NCBI RefSeq assembly: GCF_001189955.1
Contig: NZ_LFLT01000010.1
Span: forward strand, 81,891-145,890
Direction of reading: 5' to 3'
DNA: 64,000 nt
Source of the DNA: Herbaspirillum chlorophenolicum
Lineage (GTDB): Bacteria > Pseudomonadota > Gammaproteobacteria > Burkholderiales > Burkholderiaceae_D
The notes under the pieces are model-generated. The model did no database searches. It saw nothing but the letters and a program-made list of their open reading frames with translations, and was not told the DNA's origin. Numbering within the stretch: the first letter of the stretch is position 1; every line of letters begins with the position of its first letter. Positions 1 to 7,900 of this stretch are shown here, in pieces. Made by a program: the position numbers and the translations under genes.

Positions 1-204
1 CTTACGGTATTCGCCTACTACGTACTTGAGAGTTGCATAGGAAATTGAGGCTACCATTCCGAGGAGTAGGCCCGCGATGAGTTTGTAGATAAAGGCAGGG
101 AAATGTGATTGAACCCACTCCATTTGTGGGAAAAGCCCTGCCATAAGAAATAGGGCAACGACTGCGAGGATGACACGCTTTGAATGTGGATTTTTTGACG
201 GCAT
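1..204 (-). CDS. Unknown small membrane protein, N-terminal part only
   Basis: Reading leftward from an ATG at 202-204, 68 codons stay open to the window edge, so the gene is cut by the window. The start has a purine-rich AAGAAAG about 9 nt upstream. The product begins with a short basic stretch (MPSKNPHSKR) followed by a hydrophobic segment at about residues 11-27, and a second at about residues 39-58 containing several glycines. This suggests an inner-membrane protein with at least two membrane helices. I do not recognise the family. Base composition is clearly lower in GC than in the genes to the right, which may mark an acquired or weakly selected segment. Function unknown. Confidence 0.5.
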   Translation of the reverse strand, partial: MPSKNPHSKRVILAVVALFLMAGLFPQMEWVQSHFPAFIYKLIAGLLLGMVASISYATLKYVVGEYRK

Positions 205-773
205 AACAGTTTTCTTTCTTATGAGCCTGATGGTTATTCAACGGATTGCTCGGGCAGGCATGTGAATCGATAACCCCTTGCTTATTATGCTCATGCAATC
301 GACAGCCCGGCAAGGAGTGGACTTCGGCCAGATCTATAATCAATGGCACCTTTCCACAAGCCATGAACCGACACGATTTTGCGTCGGTTCACCAGATTCC
401 GTATTGAAGTGACGGACACCGTTCATGCTGACAAAGCACTGATGGACGTAACAAGAAGTTGCTATCCGTACGTAAATGCTTGATTAGTTGATAAAACTTC
501 ACGGCGAATGTTACAGCGTGTAAAAACGATAGTGGTGCAGGAGGGAGATGGATATTCTGAAGTTCCTCCCCCTCCAATTCATCACCCCTGAGAATTGGAT
601 TTAGCCCGCGAGCCGCAAGGTACGCGGGCTTTTTTACGTCCCTATGCATCCCCCTGGATGGTGGACACGCTTCACGCGCTCCGTTTTCATTGGGGCACTG
701 AAGAGCTCGCCTGCAGGAATGATCCGCCGCTGCTAAGATGCATTTTTTTCACGACCCATCCACAGGAGTCCGC
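205..773. other. Intergenic stretch with hairpins and an orphan terminator
   Basis: I see no convincing protein gene here. The DNA is lower in GC than the rest. Inverted repeats are visible at 364-372/383-391 (9-bp arms TGAACCGAC), 540-544/565-569 (GGAGG/CCTCC) and 573-580/592-599 (8-bp arms TCCAATTC), followed by the terminator at 603-636. No clear promoter was found. A short non-coding transcript is possible but unproven. The last 40 bases hold the leader of the nitroreductase gene. Confidence 0.4.
603..636 (+). terminator. Rho-independent terminator with no visible gene before it
   Basis: Perfect 8-bp stem AGCCCGCG (603-610) and CGCGGGCT (623-630) with a 12-nt loop, followed by a run of T. 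The T-run is only on the right, so it would stop rightward transcription. The nearest gene on the left is transcribed leftward, so the transcript it ends is unknown. Confidence 0.7.
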
Positions 774-1367
774 ATGTCTTCCAATCCACGTCTCGCCGAT
801 TACCCCATCGATCCGCATTTCATCAACCGCTGGTCGCCGCGCGCCTACACTGGCGCCGACATTTCGGAAGAAACCGTGCGGACCTTCCTGGAAGCGGCAC
901 GCTGGGCGCCCTCGGCCTACAATGCGCAACCCTGGCGCTTCGTTTATGCCCGCCGCGGCACGCCTGCATGGGAGAGCCTGCTGGGCCTGCTCAACGAATT
1001 CAACCGTAGCTGGGCCGAGAAGGCATCGGTGCTGATCGTGATCCTGTCGCGTACCGTGATGGTTCCGCCGGGCGCCACCGAAGCGGTGCCGGCCAGCACC
1101 CATTCCTTCGATACCGGCGCGGCCTGGGGCTACATGGCCCTGCAAGCCAGCATCTCCGGTTGGCATGCGCACGGCATGGCCGGTTTCGACAAGGAGAAGG
1201 CGCGGGTGGAACTGAACGTGCCGCCTGAATACGCGGTGGAAGCCGCCGTCGCCATCGGGAAGCTGGGTGACAAATCCATCCTGCCGGAAGGCCTGCAAGC
1301 CCGCGAATTGCCCAGCCCGCGTGAACCGCTCTCCAAGCTGGCGTTTGAGGGCAAGTTCAAGGCGTAA
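774..1367 (+). CDS. Nitroreductase family protein
   Basis: Predicted FMN-dependent NAD(P)H oxidoreductase of the nitroreductase superfamily; the natural substrate is not deducible. The 197-residue product has the family's N-terminal FMN phosphate-binding segment (RWSPRAY, about residues 19-25), the conserved APSAYNAQPWRF segment (about 45-56) and a C-terminal AIGKLGD stretch. The length is normal for the compact members of the family. I chose the ATG at 774 because AGGAG lies 7 nt before it; an in-frame ATG at 738 has no ribosome-binding site and would add 12 atypical residues. It stands alone, upstream of and co-directional with tRNA-Asp, in a gap of about 100 nt. Confidence 0.9.
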   Translation: MSSNPRLADYPIDPHFINRWSPRAYTGADISEETVRTFLEAARWAPSAYNAQPWRFVYARRGTPAWESLLGLLNEFNRSWAEKASVLIVILSRTVMVPPGATEAVPASTHSFDTGAAWGYMALQASISGWHAHGMAGFDKEKARVELNVPPEYAVEAAVAIGKLGDKSILPEGLQARELPSPREPLSKLAFEGKFKA

Positions 1368-1466
1368 ATAATTTTGGCGAAAGCGCGACAAAACGCTGGA
1401 TTTTCTGAAAAGCCTCTTATAGAATAGCGGTCTTTCAGCGAGAACCAACAGCTGAAGACGGTTTTA

Positions 1467-1543
1467 GGAGTGGTAGTTCAGTTGGTTAGAATACCGGCCT
1501 GTCACGCCGGGGGTCGCGGGTTCGAGCCCCGTCCGCTCCGCCA
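1467..1543 (+). tRNA. tRNA-Asp (GTC)
   Basis: A complete 77-nt cloverleaf with encoded CCA. The acceptor stem GGAGTGG pairs with CCGCTCC, the D arm carries AGTTGGTTAGA, the anticodon GTC sits at 1501-1503 in the loop CTGTCAC, and the T arm contains GGGTTCGAGCCCC. A terminator follows directly. The antisense strand gives a spurious peptide-like frame of the kind often misannotated as a protein. Confidence 0.98.
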
Positions 1544-1550
1544 GATAAAA

Positions 1551-1574
1551 ACGCCCGCGTAAGCGGGCGTTTTT
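1551..1574 (+). terminator. Terminator of tRNA-Asp
   Basis: Stem ACGCCCGC (1551-1558) and GCGGGCGT (1563-1570) closed by a GTAA tetraloop, with A-run before and T-run after. Confidence 0.9.
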
Positions 1575-1587
1575 ACGTTTACGCCTT

Positions 1588-1685
1588 GATTCGCGTAGCG
1601 AATCTTCCGGATTGGAAGCGGAGTGGGGCAAGCCGCTTACGCGGCTTGCGGCGGGGCGAGAAGGGAATCGCTTGCAAGCGATTCC
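1588..1685. repeat. Cluster of three tight inverted repeats
   Basis: Between the tRNA terminator and the tRNA relic lie three hairpins in a row: 1588-1594/1598-1604 (GATTCGC), 1628-1636/1641-1649 (GCAAGCCGC, loop TTAC) and a perfect 22-bp palindrome at 1664-1685 centred on CTTGCAAG. The first two share the loop-closing pattern of the tRNA terminator next door. They may be REP-like units or eroded terminators from a duplicated tRNA block. No gene is apparent. Confidence 0.6.
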
Positions 1686-1705
1686 GCGGCCTGCAGCATG
1701 TAGGA

Positions 1706-1732
1706 GAGCCCCGTCCGCTTCGCCAGATAAAA
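1706..1732 (+). pseudogene. Relic copy of the tRNA-Asp 3' end
   Basis: 27 nt here match 1524-1550 (3' side of the T arm, acceptor strand, CCA and GATAAAA flank) at 26 of 27 positions; the single difference is T for C in the acceptor strand. The sequence before it does not resemble the rest of the tRNA, so only the last third remains. Like the real gene it is followed at once by a terminator. It could be the remnant of a tandem tRNA-Asp duplication or of an element that integrated at the tRNA 3' end. Confidence 0.8.
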
Positions 1733-1762
1733 GGGTCTGCTCATTGAGCAGGCCCTTTTTGT
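1731..1762. terminator. Terminator after the tRNA-Asp relic
   Basis: Stem AAGGGTCTGCTC/GAGCAGGCCCTT with one G-T pair and an ATT loop, followed by a T-run. It would stop rightward transcription from the tRNA side and may also serve the converging LysR gene. Confidence 0.85.
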
Positions 1763-1782
1763 TTTTGTCGTCCGGATTCTGC

Positions 1783-2703
1783 TCATATCGGAAGCAACAT
1801 CGGCAAATCGTCCGTCCCATCTGCCGCCCGTGCAATCCACTCCCGGAAAGCCTTGATTCCCTTGGCTCCCGCATCTCCCCGCCGATAGCACAGGAAGTGC
1901 ATCTCCCGTCGAATCGTCTCGAACTTGCCACCCCCGGCCACCACCAGTTCTCCACGCGCCAGTTCGGCCTCGGCGAAGCGTGCCGTCTCCAGCGCCACGC
2001 CCAATCCATCCACCGCGGCGGCCACTGCCAGCGAACCGCGGTCGAAGGAGGGATGGTCGCGCGGCGGCAGGCGAATGCCGTGCAGGTCGAACCAATCCTT
2101 CCAGCGCACGGGATTGAGTTTGGATTCGATCAGCGTCAACTGCAGCAGGTCGGACGCTTGCTGCACCGGGTGGCGCTCCAGCAGGTGCGGCGAGCATAGG
2201 GGAAGCGTGGTTTCATCGCCCAGCGCTTCCACCGTTACGCCTTCCCGATGCGGGGGCGGGCCATAGGTGATGTCGATGTCGGCGCCGCCATCGCGCGCCA
2301 GGTCGGCTGGTTCGGCGCTGGAAGACATTTGCAGGGTGATGTCGGGATGCGCCTGCATGAACTGCGCCAGCCGCGGGCTGAGCCATTTGCTGGCGAAGCT
2401 GGGGGCGCAATGCACCGCCAGTACGCTGCGGCCATCGCCCGGGCGAAAGGCCGCGCAGGCATCTTCGATGGCATCGAAGGCCGGGGATAGCTTGTTCTGC
2501 AGCAGCTGGCCTTCCATGGTCAGCGTCACGCGCCGCGTCTGGCGGATGAACAGGGCTTTGCCGCACCATTGTTCCAGTGCGCGCACCTGGTGGCTGATGG
2601 CGGAAGTGGTCAGGTGCAGTTCTTCGGCTGCCAGCGTGAAACTGCCCAGGCGGGCGGCAGCCTCGAAGGCGCGCAGCGAAAAGAAGGATGGGAGCTTGCG
2701 CAT
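1783..2703 (-). CDS. LysR-family transcriptional regulator, GcvA-like
   Basis: DNA-binding regulator of 306 residues. The N-terminal winged helix-turn-helix covers about residues 5-65 (LRAFEAAARLGSFTLAAEEL, then TTSAISHQVRALE), followed by a periplasmic-binding-protein-like effector domain containing the GcvA-type DIDITYG segment. I took the ATG at 2701-2703, giving the MRKLPSFFSLRAFE start usual for the GcvA subgroup; an upstream in-frame start adds 24 residues without family support. No strong Shine-Dalgarno is visible. It is divergent from the class II aldolase-family gene with a 116-bp shared promoter region that holds a LysR-type box (2721-2735), so it probably controls that gene and itself. 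The effector is unknown. Confidence 0.9.
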   Translation of the reverse strand: MRKLPSFFSLRAFEAAARLGSFTLAAEELHLTTSAISHQVRALEQWCGKALFIRQTRRVTLTMEGQLLQNKLSPAFDAIEDACAAFRPGDGRSVLAVHCAPSFASKWLSPRLAQFMQAHPDITLQMSSSAEPADLARDGGADIDITYGPPPHREGVTVEALGDETTLPLCSPHLLERHPVQQASDLLQLTLIESKLNPVRWKDWFDLHGIRLPPRDHPSFDRGSLAVAAAVDGLGVALETARFAEAELARGELVVAGGGKFETIRREMHFLCYRRGDAGAKGIKAFREWIARAADGTDDLPMLLPI

Positions 2704-2720
2704 CGGCAATGAAGGTATGG

Positions 2721-2735
2721 TTGAGCCTGATTCAA
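2721..2735. promoter_or_regulatory. Candidate LysR-type box
   Basis: The sequence TTGAgcctgatTCAA has the T-N11-A core inside a dyad, the usual shape of a LysR-regulator site. It lies 17 bp upstream of the regulator start, in the divergent promoter region shared with the gene at 2820. Confidence 0.5.
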
Positions 2736-2819
2736 CAATCGGTGAAAACACGTCTTTTGTCAACGCCGGCGGCAACTGCCACCATAGGCCTTCACAACCA
2801 GAACATCTGAGGAGACCCC

Positions 2820-3632
2820 ATGCTCGACAGCGTCAAACGCACCTCTGTCTACCAGCCCGAGCAGCTGGGACTGAAATTTCCCGACATTCCCGATTTCAAG
2901 AGCCATGAAGAACAGCGCCTGCATCTGAAGAAGCGATTGGTCGCCGCCTGCCGCGCCTTCGCGCAGCAGGGCTTCGATTATGGCTTTGCCGGCCACCTGA
3001 CCATCCGCGACCCGGAGCATCCGCACTTGTATTGGACCAATCCGATGGCCGTGCATTTCGCGCAGGTGCGCTTGTCCAACCTGATCCTGGTCGATCACGA
3101 GGGCCGTGTGGTGGAGGGCGACTATGCGGTCAATCGCGCCGGCTTCGTGCTGCATGCCGCCGTGCACGAGGCCCATCCTGAGATTGTGGCGATGTGCCAT
3201 GCCCATACCGAATACGGCACCGCGTTTTCAGCGCTGGGCCAGCCGCTGCTGCCGATCAGCCAGGATGCCGCGGCTTTCTATGAAGACCACGTGGTGATCG
3301 GCGACGAGGCAGGCCAGGTGGCGGTCGAGGTCAAGGCCGGGCATCGCGTGGCGAACGCGTTTGCCGGCGTGAAGGCGGCGATCCACCAGAACCACGGCTT
3401 GCTCACCGCCAGCCGCCACAGCATCGAATCGGCAGCGTTCTGGTTCATCGCGCTGGAGCGCTGCTGCAAGCAGCAACTGCTGATTTCCGCCAGCGGCCAG
3501 ACACCCAGGCTGGTGCCGCCGGAGAAGGCGCGCTATAGCCGCGAACACGTCGGCAGCGACTACATCGGCTGGCTGCATTTCCAGCCCATCTACGAGCATC
3601 TGGTGGCGACGCAGCCGGACATGTTCACCTGA
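2820..3632 (+). CDS. Class II aldolase/adducin family protein
   Basis: A 270-residue cytosolic protein of the fold used by fuculose-phosphate aldolase, ribulose-5-phosphate 4-epimerase and relatives. Likely zinc ligands are seen in CHAHTEYG (about residues 127-134) and in IHQNHG (about 181-186). The substrate cannot be read from sequence; members with this N-terminal extension of about 40 residues (SVKRTSVYQPEQLGLKFPDIP) are usually annotated only by family. The ATG at 2820 follows GAGGAGACCCC, a good ribosome-binding site. It is divergently transcribed from a GcvA-like regulator with a LysR box between them, suggesting inducible catabolic use. A bidirectional terminator separates it from fusA. 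Confidence 0.88.
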   Translation: MLDSVKRTSVYQPEQLGLKFPDIPDFKSHEEQRLHLKKRLVAACRAFAQQGFDYGFAGHLTIRDPEHPHLYWTNPMAVHFAQVRLSNLILVDHEGRVVEGDYAVNRAGFVLHAAVHEAHPEIVAMCHAHTEYGTAFSALGQPLLPISQDAAAFYEDHVVIGDEAGQVAVEVKAGHRVANAFAGVKAAIHQNHGLLTASRHSIESAAFWFIALERCCKQQLLISASGQTPRLVPPEKARYSREHVGSDYIGWLHFQPIYEHLVATQPDMFT

Positions 3633-3639
3633 CGCTACG

Positions 3640-3676
3640 AAAAAAAACCGATGCATCGCAAGATGCACCGGTTTTG
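3640..3676. terminator. Bidirectional terminator
   Basis: A-run, stem CCGATGCATC/GATGCACCGG with one A-C mismatch and GCAA loop, then T-run. It sits between two converging genes and serves both. Confidence 0.85.
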
Positions 3677-3691
3677 GCGTGCCGAAGAAGA

Positions 3692-5797
3692 TCAGCCCTT
3701 GGCCTTGCTGCCGCTCAATTGGTCCACCACCTGGCGCGGCGCCTCCGCGTAGTGCTTGAACTCCATCGAGTAGGTCGCGCGGCCCTGGGTCAGCGAGCGC
3801 AGCGTGGTCGAGTAGCCGAACATTTCCGACAGCGGCACCTCGGCGCGCACCAGCTTGCCGCCGCCCACCATGTCTTCCATGCCCTGCACCATGCCGCGGC
3901 GGGACGACAGGTCGCCCATCACGTTGCCCATGAACTCCTCGGGCGTTTCCACCTCGACTTGCATCATCGGCTCCAGCAGGATCGGCCCGGCGCGCTTCAT
4001 CGCTTCCTTGAAGGCGATCGAGCCGGCCATGCGGAAGGCGTTCTCGTTGGAATCGACATCGTGGTAGGAACCGAAGGTCAGCGTGGCCTTCACGTCCACC
4101 ACCGGGTAACCCGCCAGCACGCCGGCCTTCAGCGACTCCTGGATACCCTTGTCGACCGCCGGGATGAATTCGCGCGGCACCACGCCGCCCTTGATCGCAT
4201 CGACGAACTCATACCCCTTGCCGGGCGGCTGCGGTTCCAGCTTCAGCACCACGTGGCCGTACTGGCCGCGCCCGCCCGATTGCTTGACGAACTTGCCTTC
4301 GACGTCATCCACTGCCTTGCGGATCGCTTCGCGGTAGGCCACCTGCGGCTTGCCGACGGTGGCCTCCACGCTGAACTCGCGCCGCATGCGGTCGACCAGG
4401 ATCTCCAGGTGCAGCTCGCCCATGCCTGACATGATGGTCTGGCCCGATTCCTCGTCGGTATGCACGCGGAACGACGGGTCCTCCTGCGCCAGGCGGTTCA
4501 GGGCGATGCCCATCTTTTCCTGGTCGGCCTTGGTCTTCGGTTCCACCGCTTGCGAGATCACCGGTTCCGGGAACACCATGCGCTCCAGGATGATCGGGTG
4601 CTCCGGATCCGACAGCGTATCGCCGGTGGTCACGTCCTTCAGGCCGACCGCGGCGGCGATATCGCCGGCGAACACTTCCTTGATCTCCTTGCGTTCGTTG
4701 GCGTGCATCTGCAGGATGCGGCCCAGGCGTTCCTTCCTGCCCTTGAGCGGGTTGTACACGGTGTCGCCCGAATTGATGATGCCCGAGTAGACGCGGAAGA
4801 AGGTCAACTGGCCCACGAACGGGTCGGTCATGATCTTGAAGGCCAGTGCCGAGAACGGCTCATCGTCGGACGGATGGCGTTCGATTTCCGAGTCGTCTTC
4901 GGCATGGCCGGCGATCGCCGGCACATCGATAGGCGAGGGTAGGTAGTCGATCACCGCGTCCAGCATGGCCTGCACACCCTTGTTCTTGAAGGCGCTGCCG
5001 GCCAGCATCGGCACGATCTCGTTGGCCACGGTGCGCAGGCGCAGGCCGTGCTTGATGTCATCCTCGGAGAGCGGCGTGCCGGAGAGGTATTTCTCCAGCA
5101 ATTCCTCGCTGGCCTCGGCGGCCTGTTCGACCATGTTGTCGCGCCACTGGCGTGCGCTGTCCTCCAGCTCGGCCGGAATGTCCTCGTACTTGAACAGCAC
5201 GCCCTGGCTGGCTTCGTCCCAGATGATCGCCTTCATCTTGACCAGGTCGACCACGCCGGAGAAATGGTCTTCGGCGCCGACCGGGATCTGGATGGGAACG
5301 GCCTTGCCCTTCAGGCGTTCCTCGATCTGCCGCTGCACGCGGAAAAAGTCCGCTCCGACGCGGTCCATCTTGTTGACGAAGGCGATGCGCGGCACCTTGT
5401 ACTTGTTGGCCTGGCGCCAGACGGTCTCGGACTGCGGCTGCACGCCGCCTACCGCGTCGTACACCATCACGGCGCCGTCCAGCACGCGCATCGAGCGTTC
5501 GACTTCAATGGTGAAGTCGACGTGGCCCGGGGTGTCGATGATGTTGATGCGGTGCTCGGGATAATTGCCGGCCATGCCTTTCCAGAAGGCAGTGGTAGCG
5601 GCCGAGGTGATGGTGATGCCGCGTTCCTGTTCCTGCTCCATCCAGTCCATGGTGGCAGCACCGTTATGCACTTCGCCGATCTTGTGGTTGACGCCGGTAT
5701 AAAAAAGGATGCGCTCGGTGGTCGTGGTCTTGCCCGCGTCGATGTGGGCGCTGATACCGATGTTGCGGTAGTTTTCTATTCGGGTCTTGCGGCTCAT
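3692..5797 (-). CDS. fusA: Elongation factor G, stand-alone copy
   Basis: Translocation GTPase of 701 residues, full family length. G-domain motifs are intact: AHIDAGKT (about 17-24), DTPGH (about 88-92) and NKMD (about 142-145); the later EF-G domains II-V are present, including the conserved GRGQYGHV region. The ATG at 5795-5797 follows GAAAGGAT. It lies between a class II aldolase gene and a TetR gene, not with rpsL, rpsG and tuf, so it is not the str-operon arrangement. Many Burkholderiales carry a second fusA; whether this is the second or only copy cannot be told from this window. It could be housekeeping or a specialised paralogue. Confidence 0.96.
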   Translation of the reverse strand: MSRKTRIENYRNIGISAHIDAGKTTTTERILFYTGVNHKIGEVHNGAATMDWMEQEQERGITITSAATTAFWKGMAGNYPEHRINIIDTPGHVDFTIEVERSMRVLDGAVMVYDAVGGVQPQSETVWRQANKYKVPRIAFVNKMDRVGADFFRVQRQIEERLKGKAVPIQIPVGAEDHFSGVVDLVKMKAIIWDEASQGVLFKYEDIPAELEDSARQWRDNMVEQAAEASEELLEKYLSGTPLSEDDIKHGLRLRTVANEIVPMLAGSAFKNKGVQAMLDAVIDYLPSPIDVPAIAGHAEDDSEIERHPSDDEPFSALAFKIMTDPFVGQLTFFRVYSGIINSGDTVYNPLKGRKERLGRILQMHANERKEIKEVFAGDIAAAVGLKDVTTGDTLSDPEHPIILERMVFPEPVISQAVEPKTKADQEKMGIALNRLAQEDPSFRVHTDEESGQTIMSGMGELHLEILVDRMRREFSVEATVGKPQVAYREAIRKAVDDVEGKFVKQSGGRGQYGHVVLKLEPQPPGKGYEFVDAIKGGVVPREFIPAVDKGIQESLKAGVLAGYPVVDVKATLTFGSYHDVDSNENAFRMAGSIAFKEAMKRAGPILLEPMMQVEVETPEEFMGNVMGDLSSRRGMVQGMEDMVGGGKLVRAEVPLSEMFGYSTTLRSLTQGRATYSMEFKHYAEAPRQVVDQLSGSKAKG

Positions 5798-6112
5798 GGC
5801 ATATCCTTTCAGTGGGTGCCGTCATTCCTCAGTCTGTTGCGTGGATGGTGATGAAATGATTTTTAGTTGATTGCAAGGGCGCCTTTTTGCTTCGGTCCGG
5901 CGCCCGTCTTGTTGGCGGCAGGACAAGAGTTGTGCTCCTATGCCGCCATTCCCGCCACATTTCTGTAACGAGGATTAGATAATAAGAACCTGCGGGAGTT
6001 TCTTCAAGAGCAATTCCCGATATTTTTGTAATGCAGATTAAAATAAACTACACTGCGCACTGCGGGAGCTACCGCAACAGAAACAAGGCAACCAGGCAAT
6101 AAAGGAACACCG
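5798..6112. other. Divergent promoter region between fusA and the TetR gene
   Basis: 315 bp without a gene. The right half is AT-rich and contains a dyad TGCGGgagctaCCGCA at 6061-6076, about 37 bp before the TetR start; a partial copy (CTGCGGGAG) occurs at 5991-5999. No other structure was seen. Confidence 0.5.
6061..6076. promoter_or_regulatory. Candidate operator of the TetR-family regulator
   Basis: Inverted repeat TGCGG-N6-CCGCA directly upstream of a TetR-family gene, the position expected for autoregulation. A half site with the same core lies about 65 bp further upstream. Confidence 0.4.
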
Positions 6113-6790
6113 ATGATACGAACACGCGGCCGCCCCCGCAGTTTTGACCGCGAGCAGGCGCTGCAGCAGGCCATGCAGGTCTTTTGGAGCAAGGGTTACG
6201 AAGGCACCACCATGGCTGACCTGACCGAGGCGATCGGCGTCAAGGCCCCCAGCCTGTACGCGGCTTTCGGTGACAAGAACGCATTGTTCCGCGAGGCGGT
6301 GGATTTTTATTCGCGCACCGTCAGCGCCGGACCTTTGCGTGAATTGCAGGCCGGCAACGGCATTTATGAAGACCTGTACGCGATGCTGCGCGCCAGCGTG
6401 CAGATGTATTCAGGCAAGAGCAGCGTATCTGGATTGCCGGCGGGCAGGGGATGCCTGGTGGTGATCTCGGCGATCAACTGTGCTCCCGAGAACGCAGAAC
6501 ACAGTGACGCGCTTTCGCAACGCCGCCACAAGCGCCGCAACGAAATCCGCGCGCGTCTCCAGCAGGCACAGCGCGATGGCGAGATCCGCGCCGATGCCGA
6601 CGTCACGGCGCTGGGCGACTTCTACACCAGTTTTTTGAACGGGATGGCGCTGGGCGCGCGCGACGGCGTGTCCAACGCGCGGCTGGCGGCTACCTTGCGG
6701 CATGCGATGCTGCCGTTGGAGAGCGTGCTGGCGGAACGCAAGGGCGAGGCCGTAGCGGTTCGGCGCAAGGCGGCGAAACGGGTAGCCTGA
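6113..6790 (+). CDS. TetR/AcrR-family transcriptional regulator
   Basis: A 225-residue repressor-type protein. The N-terminal helix-turn-helix domain spans about residues 8-55 (GRPRSFDREQALQQAMQVFW, then TMADLTEAIGVKAPSLYAAF), with the FGDKNALFREAV segment that ends this domain. The C-terminal ligand-binding half is of the type with a GRGCLV stretch near residue 110. Start ATG at 6113 preceded by AAAGGAAC. The C-terminus is unusually basic (about 15 residues rich in Arg, Lys and Ala). The gene is divergent from fusA and ends at a strong bidirectional terminator facing rdgC, so no co-transcribed target is apparent. Confidence 0.9.
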   Translation: MIRTRGRPRSFDREQALQQAMQVFWSKGYEGTTMADLTEAIGVKAPSLYAAFGDKNALFREAVDFYSRTVSAGPLRELQAGNGIYEDLYAMLRASVQMYSGKSSVSGLPAGRGCLVVISAINCAPENAEHSDALSQRRHKRRNEIRARLQQAQRDGEIRADADVTALGDFYTSFLNGMALGARDGVSNARLAATLRHAMLPLESVLAERKGEAVAVRRKAAKRVA

Positions 6791-6817
6791 GGGCGTGTCG
6801 TTCAGCGCGGACCAAAG

Positions 6818-6848
6818 AAAAAGGGAGCAATCATTGCTCCCTTTTTCA
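6818..6848. terminator. Bidirectional terminator
   Basis: Perfect 13-bp stem AAAAAGGGAGCAA (6818-6830) and its complement (6834-6846) with a 3-nt loop; serves the converging TetR gene and rdgC. Confidence 0.93.
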
Positions 6849-6875
6849 TTCGACGGATGGCGATATGCCCACAGC

Positions 6876-7802
6876 TTATGCTGCCTGCGCCATCGTCCCG
6901 TCGTTTTCCTTCAACTGGCCGCCCAGCGCTTCCACCAGCGACGCCAGCAGCTTGGACAGCTCGCCGGTCATCAGCATGAAATCGCCGTCGAAGCGTTCAT
7001 CTTCGTTCTTGCCGGTGAAGTCGGCATCTTCCTTGAGCACGTCCAGCGGCGCGATGCGCTTGACCGAGAGGTTCTCGGTCAGCACGAAGGACACCTTGTC
7101 GGCCCAGGTCAGCGCCAGGCGCGTGCATTGCTTGCCGGATTCGATGTGGCGGCGCACGTCTTCCGGTTCCAGCGTGTGGCGCACATAGCGCACGGTAGCC
7201 TTGCTTTCCGCGGTGGAACGCAGCTCGGTATCCTGGTCCACGGTGAAGCCATTGGGCGCCTCGTCGCTGGCCAGCCAGTCGGTCATGGCGGCGCCGGGCG
7301 ACATCGCGGTGCGCAAGGTTTCCAGCGGGAACTTGGGGATGGCCTTGAACAGCAGCTTCAACACTTCCTCGGCCTTGCCGGGGCTGCCGGCATCGACCAG
7401 CAGCCAGCCGTTGACCGGGTCGATCCAGACCCAGGTGCTGCGCACGATGGAAAAAGCGCGCGGCAACAGCTCGTCGGTGACCTGTTCCTTCAATTCCTTG
7501 GTCTGCTTGCGGCCCGGCGGAAAGCCTTGCTGTTCTTCCAGCTCGGCCGCGCGCGCCTTGGTGACCTGGTTGATCACGGTCGAGGGCAGCAGTTTCTTTT
7601 CGGTGGAGAGTTGCAACAGCAACTGGCGGTTCACGACGTGCACCAGCTTCTCGTTGTTGCGGGGCGAGACCCAACCCTGGCTCTGCATTTCGATGCTGGA
7701 GCAAGCGGTGAATGCCTGTGGGGCGAGATGGGATTCGAGCTCGTCGGCGGTGATCGCCCATGGTGCGGGCAGGCGATAAATCTGGAGGTTCTTAAACCAC
7801 AT
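6876..7802 (-). CDS. rdgC: Recombination-associated protein RdgC
   Basis: 308 residues, the normal length. RdgC is a nucleoid-associated, ring-forming DNA-binding protein that limits RecA filament activity. The start [11 protein letters not shown] is the family's typical N-terminus, so I used the ATG at 7800-7802 rather than an upstream in-frame start that adds 22 residues. The family-typical GWVSP segment and the later [20 protein letters not shown] region are present. The gene is followed by a strong terminator and preceded by dinB on the same strand with a gap of about 100 nt; both act on stalled or damaged DNA, though nothing shows they are co-regulated. Confidence 0.96.
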   Translation of the reverse strand: MWFKNLQIYRLPAPWAITADELESHLAPQAFTACSSIEMQSQGWVSPRNNEKLVHVVNRQLLLQLSTEKKLLPSTVINQVTKARAAELEEQQGFPPGRKQTKELKEQVTDELLPRAFSIVRSTWVWIDPVNGWLLVDAGSPGKAEEVLKLLFKAIPKFPLETLRTAMSPGAAMTDWLASDEAPNGFTVDQDTELRSTAESKATVRYVRHTLEPEDVRRHIESGKQCTRLALTWADKVSFVLTENLSVKRIAPLDVLKEDADFTGKNEDERFDGDFMLMTGELSKLLASLVEALGGQLKENDGTMAQAA

Positions 7803-7900
7803 AACGTTCCGGGCAAAAGCAGCCATTTTACACGTCTGGCCCAGGCCAAGCGATGTCGGATTGTCCACGTTGCATGATTAAATCGCGATGCGGAGGTGCT

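Noticed and set aside
540..636. Possible tmRNA or tRNA end near the left terminator
   Set aside because: No CCA, no T-loop consensus and no tag-like frame; only hairpins and a terminator can be supported.
1464..2009. Minus-strand reading frame across tRNA-Asp
   Set aside because: Its C-terminal part is the antisense translation of the tRNA, a well-known false protein, and it overlaps the LysR gene in another frame.
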